Positions 11,591 to 22,611 of a stretch of DNA of 64,000 nt are shown one piece after another. Below the pieces are notes generated by a model. The model was given only the letters and a program-made list of their open reading frames with translations. It was not told where the DNA came from and searched no databases. Positions within the stretch are counted from its first letter, which is position 1. Each line of letters begins with the position of its first letter. The stretch comes from Allium sativum (lineage: Eukaryota > Streptophyta > Magnoliopsida > Asparagales > Amaryllidaceae). The stretch is taken from positions 627,442,786 through 627,506,785 of the forward strand of contig CM060915.1 in the NCBI GenBank assembly GCA_030737875.1. Reading direction: 5' to 3'. The position numbers and the translations under genes were made by a program.

Positions 11591-11684
11591 CACCCAGGTC
11601 GATTGGGTAGTCGACCTGGGGGCACCCAGGTCGACTGGGTAGTCGACCTGGGTCACCCAGGTCGACTGGGTAGTCGACCTGGGG
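11591..11684 (+). repeat. Three tandem GTCGAC hairpin units in B LTR
   Basis: Three head-to-tail units of 31-32 bp (11591, 11623, 11654) are each an inverted repeat. CCCAGGTCGAC pairs with GTCGACCTGGG around the loop TGGGTA. Units 2 and 3 have perfect 11-bp stems and unit 1 has one mismatch (GATT for GACT). The array lies about 90 bp upstream of the TATA box. The proline/aspartate-rich repeat peptides it encodes are a by-product of the palindromes. Confidence 0.85.
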
Positions 11685-11774
11685 GCCGACCCCCCTGCTT
11701 TTTCCAGCTTTCTGCACCTGGTTCGTTCTGATGTATTTGGTCACGTTTTATGCCTAGGTTCGTCCGCCTAACAC

Positions 11775-11782
11775 TATATAAA
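11775..11782 (+). promoter_or_regulatory. TATA box of B LTR
   Basis: TATATAAA at the position equivalent to the A TATA box, followed by a pyrimidine-rich leader. Confidence 0.6.
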
Positions 11783-12238
11783 CAGCCCTAGATTCCTTCT
11801 CTATTCACAGTTCTTCTCTACCCTTATGCTGCAAAGATTCTTAGTGAACTTGGCTTCTTCTCCTCCACTTAAAATAAATAATAAATAGAATAATACATAT
11901 AAAATAAATCAAGACGAGGAGATGTTGCTCAAAGACTTTCAAGAAGAGATTCGAATCAAGATTAAAGCTTCGAGATAAGGATCAAAGGCTAACGTCGCAC
12001 GAATCATAGCAACTCCATCTTTCTTTTCTAATCTAAATTTCTGTAAGTCAGATACTTTTTAGTTTTGAACGTCTTTCTCTGTTCGTGACATGAAATTAAA
12101 GGAATGAAAGAATATGCCAAATCTCTCTCTCTCTCTCTATTCGAATCAATGCCTATACTCTTGAACCTAATTAAGAACTGTTATGATTCGAGGACAAATA
12201 AGACCGTGACTATGAAACTATGGACCTTAAAACCATAT

Positions 12239-12330
12239 GCCTATGACTATGAACATTTGCCGATGACTATGAACATTTGCCTATGACTATGAACATTGCC
12301 TATGACTGTGACTGTGACTATGAGGATTAT
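12239..12330 (+). repeat. Short tandem repeat, CTATGAC-based
   Basis: Three to four copies of a roughly 22-bp unit containing CTATGACTATGAACATTTGC, decaying into GACTGTGACTGTGACTATG. Probably replication slippage. Confidence 0.8.
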
Positions 12331-12480
12331 TTCCTTGACTAAGTCTATGCCTTTGATTAGGAAATATAAACTATTGCCTATGACATAACAAGGACATCTG
12401 TGATTAAACACCTGTGATTCATGTCTAGGAAAGTGTTGCTTAAGTTTTGTGACTATGAAATTGGGTCTAAACCCGATCAT

Positions 12481-12660
12481 CTATTCTGTCTATTCTTGGT
12501 TATCTTTGGTTTTAGACCTTGGGAATTTACCTATTAAGTTAGGTTTACCCATGTTCTTGAACCTACGTCCCTATTCTGTCTATTCTTGGTTTTATTTGGT
12601 TTTAGACCTTGGGAATTTACCTATTAAGTTAGGTCTACCCATGTTCTTGAACCGACGTCG
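12481..12660 (+). repeat. 2 x 90-bp tandem duplication in B LTR
   Basis: Units 12481-12570 and 12571-12660 begin CTATTCTGTCTATTCTTGG and contain the same GGGAATTTACCTATTAAG core that is duplicated in A. Only a few substitutions separate them. Confidence 0.85.
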
Positions 12661-13619
12661 TTATTCAACCCTCTTTATGCCAGTTAGTATGTCTATCTTT
12701 TGCATAGCATATTTGGTTCATTCCCTATTTTCTACGAACCTAGCTTTATTTATAATCTAGACTGAATCACGATTATTCGAACGGTGGGAATGCGGTTTGG
12801 GAAAAATATGAAATTTACTAAAAACGTAGTTTAACTTGGAAATTGGCATAAATTGGGAACATGTATTATGGCATGTTCATAGAAATGCAAATTGGATAAA
12901 TTTGACATAAATTATAAGGTGTGTAATTTGAATCTAGTATTGACGTGTAAATCTAGCATCTACATGAATAGTGAACTAGAGTAATAAGTCTAGTTTGACG
13001 TGAATTAGAATGTTGAATCGGAATTGGATTAGCTAATTTGGCACGGTAAGTATATTGGCATAAATGTGAAATTGGCCATAATTGGAAATAACTGTCAGGT
13101 TTAGCAAAATCATGGTTAGTGACACTTAATTTGGTATAGTCTACATACCAAAAGGGCATAAATATGATATAGAGGGGAGAATGGGCCGTAAGAATAAATG
13201 TTGACAATTCACATTAAAAGAGTAATCAAGAAATAAGTAAATTAGGAATAATTTACTTATAGAATTTGGCCTAAATGAGGAAATGTAAATTTAGACAAAT
13301 TAAAGGTTTATTAACGACATCTCTTTTAATGACACACCAGAAAGTTTTAGGGTGACAGAGAGGATAGTGTCTAGGCTTGGGTTTGGAAAATACAAGTTTC
13401 CTGCTCTCTCTGGCTATCCCTAACTGATCCGACGGACGGGATGGTTACTTTCAAAACCTGATTTGAAAAATAATCAAAACCCTTTGAACTTAGAAAACAT
13501 GAATATGCCTAACCCGAGGTTAGACTGAGTTGCGATGTAAACCAGCCCGGAACCAACCGGCATATCCAGTATTCGCAACAATATCTGTCTAATGTGAGTG
13601 GTAGTGGCTTTAATTTATT

Positions 13620-14450
13620 TAGTTAAAGCTAGAACAAGAATGGTAGGGTTAAGTCAACTAAGACACTTAACCAATTCAACATGATAACCAGACCGGTGGG
13701 TGGGGTTAGGTTCTTAACACAATTAAGCTAGAATGGGAGGGTTAAGTCCATAGGAACACTTAACCAACTTAGCATAGTTAAGCTAGAACGGAGGGCTACG
13801 TCCATGGGGACACTTAACCAAACTCATGGTAACAAGACAAGATTTGTAGAGGTTAAGTAACAAAGAAAACACTTAGCCAAATTAACATGTTAACTAGACT
13901 AGAAGGTGGGGTTAAATAAAGTTAATACATTTAGCCAAATTAACATGTTAACTAGTCTAGAGGTTGGGGTTAAGTAAAATTTAATACACTTAGCCAATTT
14001 GATATGTTAGCTGGGCTAGACCGTAGGGTTAAGTAAACTTGAACACTTAACCATCAGATTGTGATAAAGGAATAAGGTTAAGTCTGAAACATGAAGGGAT
14101 AATACTTAACCATTAATAATAATATGTTAGTTAAAACAGACGGGCAAGGTTAAGTTAAAAGGAACATTTAACCAATACAGGTTAAATGGATAGGGTTAAG
14201 TAATAAGAAATACTTAACCAATATAACTTGGTTTGTGATGGGGTTAAGTCAACATGGATTACTGACAACACTTAACCAGTTTAACAGGACAAATGAAGAG
14301 GGTTAAGTTGGCTTGAATTGACTAACGACACTTAACCAATCCAAATTGACGGGAAAGAGAACTAAGTAGTAAACCTTAGTTAAGAAAACAACGATTCTGG
14401 AAACTAAGTGGTAAATCTTAGTTAGTAAAACTAAGTAGTAATTCTTAGTA
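13620..14450 (+). repeat. GGTTAAGT/ACTTAACC inverted-unit array, B
   Basis: More than ten degenerate units alternate GGGTTAAGT and CACTTAACCA, usually with GGTTAAGT first and its complement 15-30 bases later. The array ends in units based on AACTAAGTAGTAA. It corresponds to 5800-6560 in A. Confidence 0.6.
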
Positions 14451-14933
14451 TAACACGGGAAGGAACGAATGTCTGTCTGAGTAGAAAGAAGGCTCCAACG
14501 AATTGGGTTACGAAGCCCGAGGCTTCGAGGGGACGTGAGGGTACTCTTGGTATCCCTATGTGAGGCTGTAGATGATCCTCCTGGGCTCACAGAGGTTAAG
14601 GTCTGCGTAGAAGAACCAGGGGTATGCCTTGGTTGCAATATATGGCAACCTAAAGACTAGGATGAACCAGCGTGATTCGGCGAGAAAACGGTAGCCCTGT
14701 GATAGCAACTCGTCGTCTACCATCCATCTTGAGTCAATCGAGATACGTGAAGCGGAAAGGCGGAGAACTCCAAAAGACCATATACTTGCTATCTAGTTAT
14801 GGGTGAGGATGGCCATAGGATAGTGGGGCACCGGGGGCCGGCGTATAGTTCTCATTTTACAAGGTGTGCCTTTCATTAGTTGAGGGAGGGGTCAAGTGGG
14901 ACCATAGCCACTGGAATAAAAACAGACCTTAGC

Positions 14934-15011
14934 ATCTGCATCGGCAGATATCTGAAAGCTCCCGACCGAGTTCTGTATTCCTTGATTTGCCCTGTCACAG
15001 GACTCGGGTCG
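14934..15011 (+). ncRNA. Two-hairpin module in 3' LTR of B
   Basis: ATCTGCATCGGCAGAT (14934-14949) plus a second stem pairing 14963-14976 with 14997-15011. It keeps the A-type fold despite base changes. Confidence 0.5.
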
Positions 15012-15943
15012 CACATTACAGGGCATGTGCATCTAGACAAGCGATAACGATTCGCGATACATGCGTGGGGAAGTGTAGGAACATACACCACTCTAGGTAG
15101 TGTGTCCTAGACTTGGGGGCATCATTTGACAGGTAGCATAATTCCTAGTGGAACTAGGTGGCATAAACCCTGAATCCGAGAAGCGTTCAGCAGATATCGT
15201 AAACTCTAGTTGAATTTAGAAGCACTGGATAGAAACCCTAGATTAGATCTAGATAACAAATAATAAATGTATGCCTGAAGGCAATGGAAACTACAGGGAT
15301 TGGGATCACGTTGTCGTTACTAGTTGGGTGGTGCAGAGATATAGAAACCAGTATAACAAGGAAATAACGAAGCGGCGAAAGTATTAGAGCATATCCAGTT
15401 AATCTTATCTTAGCATATCTTGTGTTAATCTTGTCTAGTCTTGCCAACCCTATCATCATGGTGTTATCTTGTATTCAGTTAATTCATGTCGTTTTGTTGT
15501 TCCATGTTCATATGCTAGAAGTTACTGAACTTACTCAGGCTTTATGTCTGACTCTGTTTTTCTTTCGTCTTCTTTTCTTCCGTTTCCCCCCAGGTAGTAA
15601 AGGAGGGGATAGTATAGCTCAGGTTAAGTTGGACTGTCACTCTTTCCCAGCTTGAAGATTCATCGAAGTTTGCTTGGATTCTCTTTTCAGATGCTATGGC
15701 TGGTTCTTGCTACATTGGGGAATATAAATGTTGTTTTATGCTTCTTTATTTTGTAAGACAGATGATACTCTGATATTGTAAAAAAATCATTGTACAAACT
15801 ATTTTATCAATAAAGCAAAGTTTTATTTTCCGCTGTTTAATTTCTGTCTGTCTTGTAATTTATCTGCATCTTTTACCCTAAATGCTCCACAGAACTTAGT
15901 GCATTCCCTTTGTGAGTGACACTAACGGATGTGGGGTGTTACA

Positions 15944-16802
15944 GTAAGGGTCTGTTAGTCCGAGATATTCAAGTTAAAGTCTTCCTTGATGATTACACAC
16001 ACACATATCACATATATATGTTTTCATATTCAAAGGAGGCAAAGAATATATTTTGCCTAGAAAACAGATGTCTGTTTGCTGAGACAAAATTTAAATTTAC
16101 CATAACATTCAGACGTCTATTTTGAATTTATCAGACGTCTGAATCTACTATGAAATGCACTATTTCTTTGCTATTTCATTTTTCAAATTAAAATAGACAT
16201 CTGAATAAAATTTTCAAACATCTGATTATAAAAAGTTGCAACCTATTATGAAGAGTCACAACTCTCTAGATCGTTTCTCTTGATGGAAACTCTTCACAAT
16301 TAGTTACAACTCTTTGTATATTGTAAATATGGACTTGATTAACTAATTAACTCACCGAATTACATTCTACCTCTTTCTATATTATTCAAAGCTCTCTAGT
16401 TTTCAAAAAGCATACTATTCTCAATATTGTCTTCTATAATCTTTTACAAGCTTCACGTTTATCATCAAGGAAGGGCTATAAAAAGGGTGTACTATATATT
16501 GACATATCAGTGTTAACAAGAACACAAACAAGTCATCGATTATTCTATATTGTAAGAGACCTCTTTAGTGGTTGAGGCAAGAAAATCCCGTTCAGTTGTT
16601 CGGGTAATTGTGAACCCATTCCTCCGGGTGAAGTGAGGGTTTTAGTGTTAGTGAAATACCAGAAGTGAGTATAGGACTAGACGTAGGATAGTGGTCCGAA
16701 CCAGTATAAATCAATTGTGTGATTTACTGCTTTCTACTCTAATATATACATTACATCCTATTCTCCATTCTACACGATCCTACTATCATATAGCCTCTTT
16801 CA
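15944..16802 (+). mobile_element. Element C (Sirevirus-like copia): 5' LTR, distal part
   Basis: It matches about 30937-31797 in C's 3' LTR, so the LTR start was displaced upstream by the B insertion. It ends CCTCTTTCA two bases before a primer site. It carries CAGACGTCTG-type palindromes (16110-16141) and a TATA box at 16477-16484. Compared with the 3' LTR it shows many substitutions and indels of about 20 bp. C is thus older than B, in line with the nesting. Confidence 0.9.
16477..16484 (+). promoter_or_regulatory. TATA box of C 5' LTR
   Basis: TATAAAAA in GGGCTATAAAAAGGG. The same site in the 3' LTR reads CTATAGGAAAGG and is probably weakened. Confidence 0.6.
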
Positions 16803-16804
16803 GT

Positions 16805-16816
16805 TGGTATCAGAGC
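16805..16816 (+). other. Primer binding site of C
   Basis: TGGTATCAGAGC two bases after the LTR; initiator Met tRNA type. Confidence 0.9.
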
Positions 16817-16862
16817 AAAGCCATCCTATAACCGTAACACTGTTATTCGATACTTTGACAAA

Positions 16863-17510
16863 ATGGAGAATAACCCAAGTACTAGCTCAACTACCTTTGC
16901 CGAAGGACAATCTACTCAAAGACCACCTTTATTCAATGGGCTACACTACAACTACTGGGCTACAAGAATAAGAATTTATATGCAAGAAAGTGGTTTTAGT
17001 GCATGGAATGCTACTAAAAAAGAATTTACGGTACCTACAACAGAATATTCAACTTGGACAACAGTTCAAAAAGAGGAGGCCAATGCAAATGCAAAAGCTA
17101 TGAACATGTTATACTGTGCACTAGGTAGAAATGAGTTCAATCATGTTAGAATTTGTACATCAGCATATCAAATACGGGAAACACTCAAGACCATCCATGA
17201 AGGAACAAACAAAGTCAAGCAAACTAAAATTTCAATGCTCAAAAACCAGTTCCAGAACTTCAAGATGAAACAAAATGAAACTATCAATGAAATGTACTCA
17301 AGATTTCAAGACATTTTACATTCATTGATAGGACTAGGAGAAAAATATAGTGACTTTGACATAGTTTCAAGAGTACTAGATTCTATAACCGACGACTGGA
17401 AAATGAAAGTACTAGCCATTGAAGAAGCAAATGACTTATCAGCTATGAAGCCAAAAGAGCTAATAAGAAATCTTATGTCTTATGAAGTAAATCTTCAAGC
17501 AAAAAAGTAA
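16863..17510 (+). pseudogene. gag: Element C Gag, N-terminal 215 residues
   Basis: Copia-type capsid polyprotein that would package element RNA in cytoplasmic particles. The ATG is 46 bp past the primer site. Residues 24-42 (LFNGLHYNYWATRI...) match the usual gag opening, and residues 112-160, with helix-forming KQTKISMLKNQF and MYSRFQDIL, match the UBN2/retrotransposon gag core. The frame closes with TAA at 17508. Codons beyond it stay gag-like for about 37 residues (acidic ESESEDED), so this is a premature stop, not the natural end. The same start recurs at 31858. Confidence 0.9.
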
Positions 17511-18282
17511 TTAGCTCAAGAAAAGAAAAATGTGGCCTTTCATGCTGATAAAGAGGAATCTGAATCAGAAGACGAAGATCTAGCTTTTATTGCCCATTTT
17601 TTTAAAGAAATATCTAAAGTATAGAAAAGAAAATTTCAAAAAGAATACCTCAAACAAACCTTCATCTTCAAAATTGGAATGTTTCAATCGTAATAAGAAT
17701 GTCATATGGTAAAAGATTATCCAGGAATGAAAGAAAAACAGAAAAACTTCAACAAAAGCAAGAAAGATAAATTCAAGAAGAAGGCTTTTTCTGTTACATG
17801 GGACGACTCAGACTCAGATTCGTCAGATAATGACAGTGATAGTGAAAATGAACAAGCAAATGTGTGTTTAATGGAACAAGAATCTAAAGTAAGTGAATTA
17901 TCTTATGAAGAATTAATAGATGTTAATGCTGAACTTTTAAATATTATAAAAACTCTAAAGAAAAAGCTTAAAGAAACTCGTGAAAATCAGAATAAAGCTG
18001 AATTTGAAAGTGACATGTTGTAAGATGAAAAATAATTCTGGAAGAAGAACTTGAAAAGGTCAAGACACTCTTACAAATTCAGATAGTCAGCTTTCTCTTT
18101 TGAGTCAAGAAATCGAAACTCAAAAGACAAAGAATGATGAAATTAGTTCTGAGAATCACATGTTGAAAACTAAATTAAAAGAATTAGAATTAGAAAATAG
18201 AAGTATTCAAACTAAGTTAGAAAGCATCTCTAAAAATGTTTCTAACTTTAATAAGGTAGAGAAAATTTATCAAGAATTATAG
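17511..18282 (+). pseudogene. gag: Element C Gag, C-terminal relic
   Basis: Broken continuation of Gag. Near 17680-17720 a zinc-knuckle-like block is split by a frameshift: CFNR in one frame, HMVKDYP in the next, with Tyr where the knuckle normally has Cys. An acidic stretch (DDSDSDSSDNDSDSENE) follows, then heptad-rich segments (17880-18020 and 18100-18282) that should form coiled coils. A long Gag with a coiled-coil extension is typical of Sireviruses. Stops fall at about 17622, 18021 and 18280. Confidence 0.75.
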
Positions 18283-18600
18283 AGAGTTCTCAACCATCTT
18301 CAAATTAACATGGATTAGGATTTAAAAAGGAATAAAAAATTCCTCCAATAAATTGCTAAACTAAAGAGGAAAATTGATTCAAAAATTATCAAAATCCATA
18401 AATAACATTAAAATATGGATTCCAAAAAGAAATAATAGTTTGATAAGAAACAAACACATTAACTCATTTATGGAATCTATGCATAATAATAAAAATTATT
18501 TATATAAAAGGGATACTAAACTCACTTGGTTTTGGCTTCCTAAGACCTAACTCTTAGGACCCTATCAAAAGGTGGGTACCAATGTGCTTATTAATATTTT

Positions 18601-18810
18601 TTGCAGGTCCCACTTAAAAAGAGAAAATGGATATTAGACAGTGGTTGCTCAAAACACATCACCGGAGATAAAGATATGCTAACCAATATTTCTTTCTTTG
18701 ATGGTGGCTCAGTTACCTTCGGAGATACTCAAAAGGATTTATCACTGACAAAGGATATATGTGCAAATATGGTATTTCAAATCTACCTTTTATTACTAAT
18801 GTTTCTTTAG
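18601..18810 (+). pseudogene. pol: Element C protease domain relic
   Basis: WILDSGCSKHITGD carries the copia aspartic-protease motif (DSGxSxHI/MTG). This enzyme would cleave Gag-Pol. The catalytic Asp remains. Downstream the frame is lost, and PFITNVSLVKNLKHNLLSI-like residues continue in another frame (about 18785-18850). Confidence 0.85.
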
Positions 18811-19850
18811 TTAAAAATTTAAAACATAATTTACTTAGTATTAGTCAATTATGTGACAAAGGTTTTAAAATAACATTTTCTGAAAACAAATGTAGTATTT
18901 TTGACAAAGAATAAAATATTATTTTTGAAGGAAATAGAGACAAAAATATTTATGTTCTAAATATAAAAGAAAATAATAATAAAGAAATGTGTTTGATTGC
19001 CAATAACAACGATTCTTGGTTATGGCACAAGCATTTTTGTCACTTAAATTTTAAAACTATACAAAGACTTCCGAAATATGAGTTAGTAAAAGGTCTACCT
19101 AAAATAAATTTTAAAGTAAACAATCTATGTGAAGATTGTCAATAGGTAAACTAACCAAATCTTCTTTTAAATCGAAAAAGATTATTTCAACTTTACAACC
19201 GTTAGAACTATTAGATATGGACTTATTTGGTCCTACTCAAGTTCAATCATTAAATCACAATCAATAAGTATTTGTAATAATTAATGATTTCTCAAGATAT
19301 ACATGGACTATTTTTATGAAAAATAAAAGTGATACTTTTGAGAATTTTAAATATTTCATCAAAAAGATTCAAAATTCTAAAGATTTAAAAGTTAAAAACA
19401 TTCAAAGTGATCACGGTGGAGAATTCGAGAATGAATCTTTTGAACATTTTTGTAAAAAGAAAGGAATAAATCATAATTTCTCTTTTCCTAGAACTCCACA
19501 ACAAAACGGAGTTGTAAAAAGAAAGAATTGAACTTTACAAGAATGTGCAAGAACTCTACTTAATGGAAGTACTTTACCTAAACAATTTTGGGCAGAAGCT
19601 GTAGCGACTGCTTGTTACGTGTTAAATCGAATTTCTATTCGGCCTTTAACTAAAAATACTCCCTACAAACTTTTTAATGGAAGGAAACCAAATATTTCAT
19701 ATTTTAAAGTTTTTGATTCTAAATGTTTCATTCTTAATACTAAAATCAACTTGGAAAATTCGACGCAAAAGCTGATCATGGAATTTTTGTTGGATATTCA
19801 GAATGTAGTAAAGCATATCGTATTTTCAACAAACGTACTAATGTTATAGA
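18811..19850 (+). pseudogene. pol: Element C integrase region relic
   Basis: A GAG-pre-integrase zinc region is visible (LWHKHFCHLNF near 19020, CEDCQ near 19130). The DDE core follows: LLDMDLFGP (first Asp, about 19210), SDHGGEFE (second Asp, about 19410) and PQQNGVVKRKN (about 19500). The third catalytic residue, normally Glu in GVVERKN, is Lys here and is followed two codons later by TGA. Other stops interrupt the core. It would insert cDNA into the nuclear genome if intact; it is dead in at least two ways. Confidence 0.9.
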
Positions 19851-20757
19851 AGAATCTTTACACGTATCTTTTGATGAAAATTTTAATAAAAATATAAAGA
19901 ACAAAGATGATGATGAAATCACTGAAAATATGAGTCTTGAAAATACGGAAAATAATCCCATAGAACATATCAGATCACCTCCCAGAATCTTAAGAGATCA
20001 TTCTACACAAAATATTATTGGTGAAATTGACACGCACGTTCGAACAAGAAGTCAATTAAATCAAATGGGTCATGTAGCTTTTTTTTCAACTATTGAACCC
20101 AAAAATCCAAAAGAAGCTTCTACAGATGATTACTGGATTATTGTTATGCAATAAGAGCTAAACCAATTCGAACGCAATGATGTATGAGAGCTAGTACCTT
20201 GACCAAACGATCAATTGGTTATTGGTACAAAATGGGTATATATAAAAAAGGCTGGTGAACTTGGAAATATCACAAGAAATAAAGTTAGATTGGTTGCTTA
20301 AGGGTACAATTAAGAAGAAGGTATCAATTACGAAGAAACTTTCGCACCAGTAGAAAGACTAGAAGCTATACGCATTTTATTAGCATACACAAGTTTTCAT
20401 AACTTTAAACTTTATCAAATGGACGTTAAATGCGCCTTCTTAAATTGTTTTATTAAAGAAAATATTTATGTAGAACAACCACCACTATTCATACATGAAA
20501 ATTATCCAGATTACGTCTATAAACTTAAAAAAAGGCATTATATTGTTTAAAACTGGCACCTCGTGTTTGGTATGAACGACTTAAAAGTTATTTAATAAAT
20601 TCCGGTTTTCGAGTAGGAAAAGCAGATCAAACTTTATTTATTAAAAACACAAATCAAGATATTTTAATTGTAAAAATTTATGTAGATGCATAATTTTCGG
20701 TTCAACTAATGAAAATTTATGTAAAGAATTTTCTACAATAACGACGAACGAATTTTA
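19851..20757 (+). pseudogene. pol: Element C linker and reverse transcriptase relic
   Basis: After a diverged linker (RTRSQLNQMGHVAF near 20040), copia reverse-transcriptase blocks appear: WVYIKKAGELG (20240), EEGINYEETFAPVERLEAIRILLA (about 20320), YQMDVKCAFLN (20415, first catalytic Asp) and VEQPP (20470). The YVDD active site near 20685 reads YVDA then a stop, because one base is missing in the second Asp codon. Several other stops and a frameshift (about 20535) confirm inactivity. Confidence 0.9.
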
Positions 20758-20758
20758 A

Positions 20759-21625
20759 ATGTCTCATATGGGAGAATTATCATATTTTCTAGGATTACAA
20801 ATTAAACAAGTTTCAATTGGTATTTTTATTTATCAAGAAAAATATTGTAATAATTTAATTAAACGTTTTAGTCTAGACAACACTTCGGGAAAGCTAACTC
20901 CAATGAGTACTTCTGTTCATCTTAAAAAAGATGAAAAAGGAAAAAGCATTGATAAAAAATTATAGAAATATGATCGGTTCGTTACTTTATTTAACTGCAA
21001 GCCACCCTGATATTATGATGAGTGTATGCTTGTGTGCACAATTTCAATCAGATCCCAAAGAGTCATATCTAAGAGCAGTAAAATGGATTTTAAGGTATCT
21101 TAATAATACTAAGGACTTCGGTCCTTTTTATCCGAAAGATGTCCATACGAATTAATATCCTACAGTGATGCTGATTTTGATGGATCCCGGACGGATAGAA
21201 AAAGTACAAGTGGTACATGCCATTTCATTGGAAAATCACTTGTATCTTGGTTTAGTAAGAAACAAAACTGTGTGTCACTCTCTACATGTGAAGAAGAATA
21301 CATATATGCTGCTTTAGCATGTGCACAAGTAATTTACATGCAACAAATACTCAAAGATTTTGGAGTGAATTTAACTAAATCAATAACATACTGTGATAAT
21401 ACTAGTGCTATAAATTTATCTAAAAATCTAATAAATCACTCTAGAACTAAACATATAGATATCCAACATCATTTCTTACGTGACAATATAGGAAAAGATA
21501 TTATTAGTTTAGAATATGTTTCAACCGAAAACCAGATTGCAGATATCTTCACTAAACCATTATTAGAAAATTCTTTTATTAAATTACGACGAGAATTAGG
21601 GATTGCCTCAGTAAAAGATATATAA
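20759..21625 (+). pseudogene. pol: Element C RNase H relic and Pol C-terminus
   Basis: This covers the connection region (ELSYFLGLQIKQ, 20770-20810; YRNMIGSLLYLTASHPDI, about 20955-21010) and copia RNase H (SLSTCEEEYIYAALACAQ, 21275; YCDNTSAINLSKN, 21390; RTKHIDIQHHFLRD, 21440). It ends at a natural-looking TAA at 21623. The last 117 codons are open. At least two frameshifts lie upstream (about 20930-20960 and 21155-21270). RNase H would degrade the RNA strand during cDNA synthesis. Confidence 0.9.
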
Positions 21626-21944
21626 ATAATTATAATGTGTTTAATAACACAAGTACGTTTTTTTTTGTCTTAACCTACTATATATACTTAGTCTTTTTCC
21701 TAAAAAATCTCACAGTACTCAAGTTCTTCTCTGGCTACAAACTTCTGAAAATTCTAACCACATATTCCTTAGTTGTTATTCTTATATAAATCTATGCTTT
21801 ACTTTACTACAAACTTACAAACACAAATTTCAACATTAAAACTAGATACACTATATCATCCAATAATTCAAATTCTTCAATCAATATCACGTTCACATCG
21901 GATAGTTCTTCCGATTCTCCACAATTTCCAACCTCTACTCCTAG
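21626..21944 (+). other. Element C post-pol spacer, left of D
   Basis: No clear coding. The Ser/Asn-rich frame near 21860-21944 runs toward the D insertion and may continue at 28202. The last five bases, cctag (21940-21944), are the left TSD of D. Confidence 0.6.
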
Positions 21945-22588
21945 TGTAACGAACCGTCGTTTTCCCGATCCTGGTTATCGATATAAATACCATATCGACT
22001 AACAAAACACCAGAAATTACCGGATCATTAATAGAAAGAAGTTAGAGGATGAGAAATCGAAAGAAAGAAATATTAGAATAGAAGAAGATCAGAAATAACA
22101 ACACAGAATCTCACATCGCAACGGAGCAAAATATAATACATACAACAACTTTTGGGGTACAAAATTTTTACTGTACATACATATACATACCATTTTCAGA
22201 GTGCAATACAACACAGCGGAAAATAATTCTAGATAACTAACGCTGAAGCTTCCTGCTCCAAGCTCCTCCAAGTATATGTAAATACCTGAACTACTTGACT
22301 GTCCGTACAAATTTTGGAACCCAAGAGGTTAGGGTAAAACGAAACAAAATAAACTCTGGGTCAGTCATGGGACTGGTGTGAGTAAACTCCATCTATTTGT
22401 TTAACTCTAAAAAATATCTTTTCGAAAGAAAAGATAATCGTAAGACCGATCCACACATAAACACGGATGGTTTTTACCTTACGATAACCGAAAACATTTT
22501 GAAATCATATAATATTCTGATATTATAATAGTGTCTAAAACAAGTAAATAACAATCTAGAAGAACGCTTGCATCTCATGCTCTCTCTC

Positions 22589-22611
22589 TCTATATATATA
22601 TATATATACAA
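22589..22611. repeat. CT/TA dinucleotide microsatellite
   Basis: A run of (CT)n followed directly by (AT)n inside D. Confidence 0.8.

Larger units (their letters stand above)
11325..15943 (+). mobile_element. Element B: complete 3' LTR (4619 bp)
   Basis: The LTR starts TGTAACACCCC and ends GGGGTGTTACA. In order it carries a GGCGGGAA hairpin, three tandem GTCGAC hairpins (11591-11684), a TATA box (11775-11782), a short tandem repeat (12239-12330), a 2 x 90-bp duplication (12481-12660), a GGTTAAGT/ACTTAACC array (about 13620-14450) and the two-hairpin module (14934-15011). The order matches A although the sequences are well diverged. B lies inside C's 5' LTR; gtaag (15944-15948) is the expected right TSD. 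Confidence 0.9.

Noticed and set aside
11544..11744. Repeat peptide with QVDYP units
   Set aside because: By-product of the tandem GTCGAC palindromes, not a selected protein.
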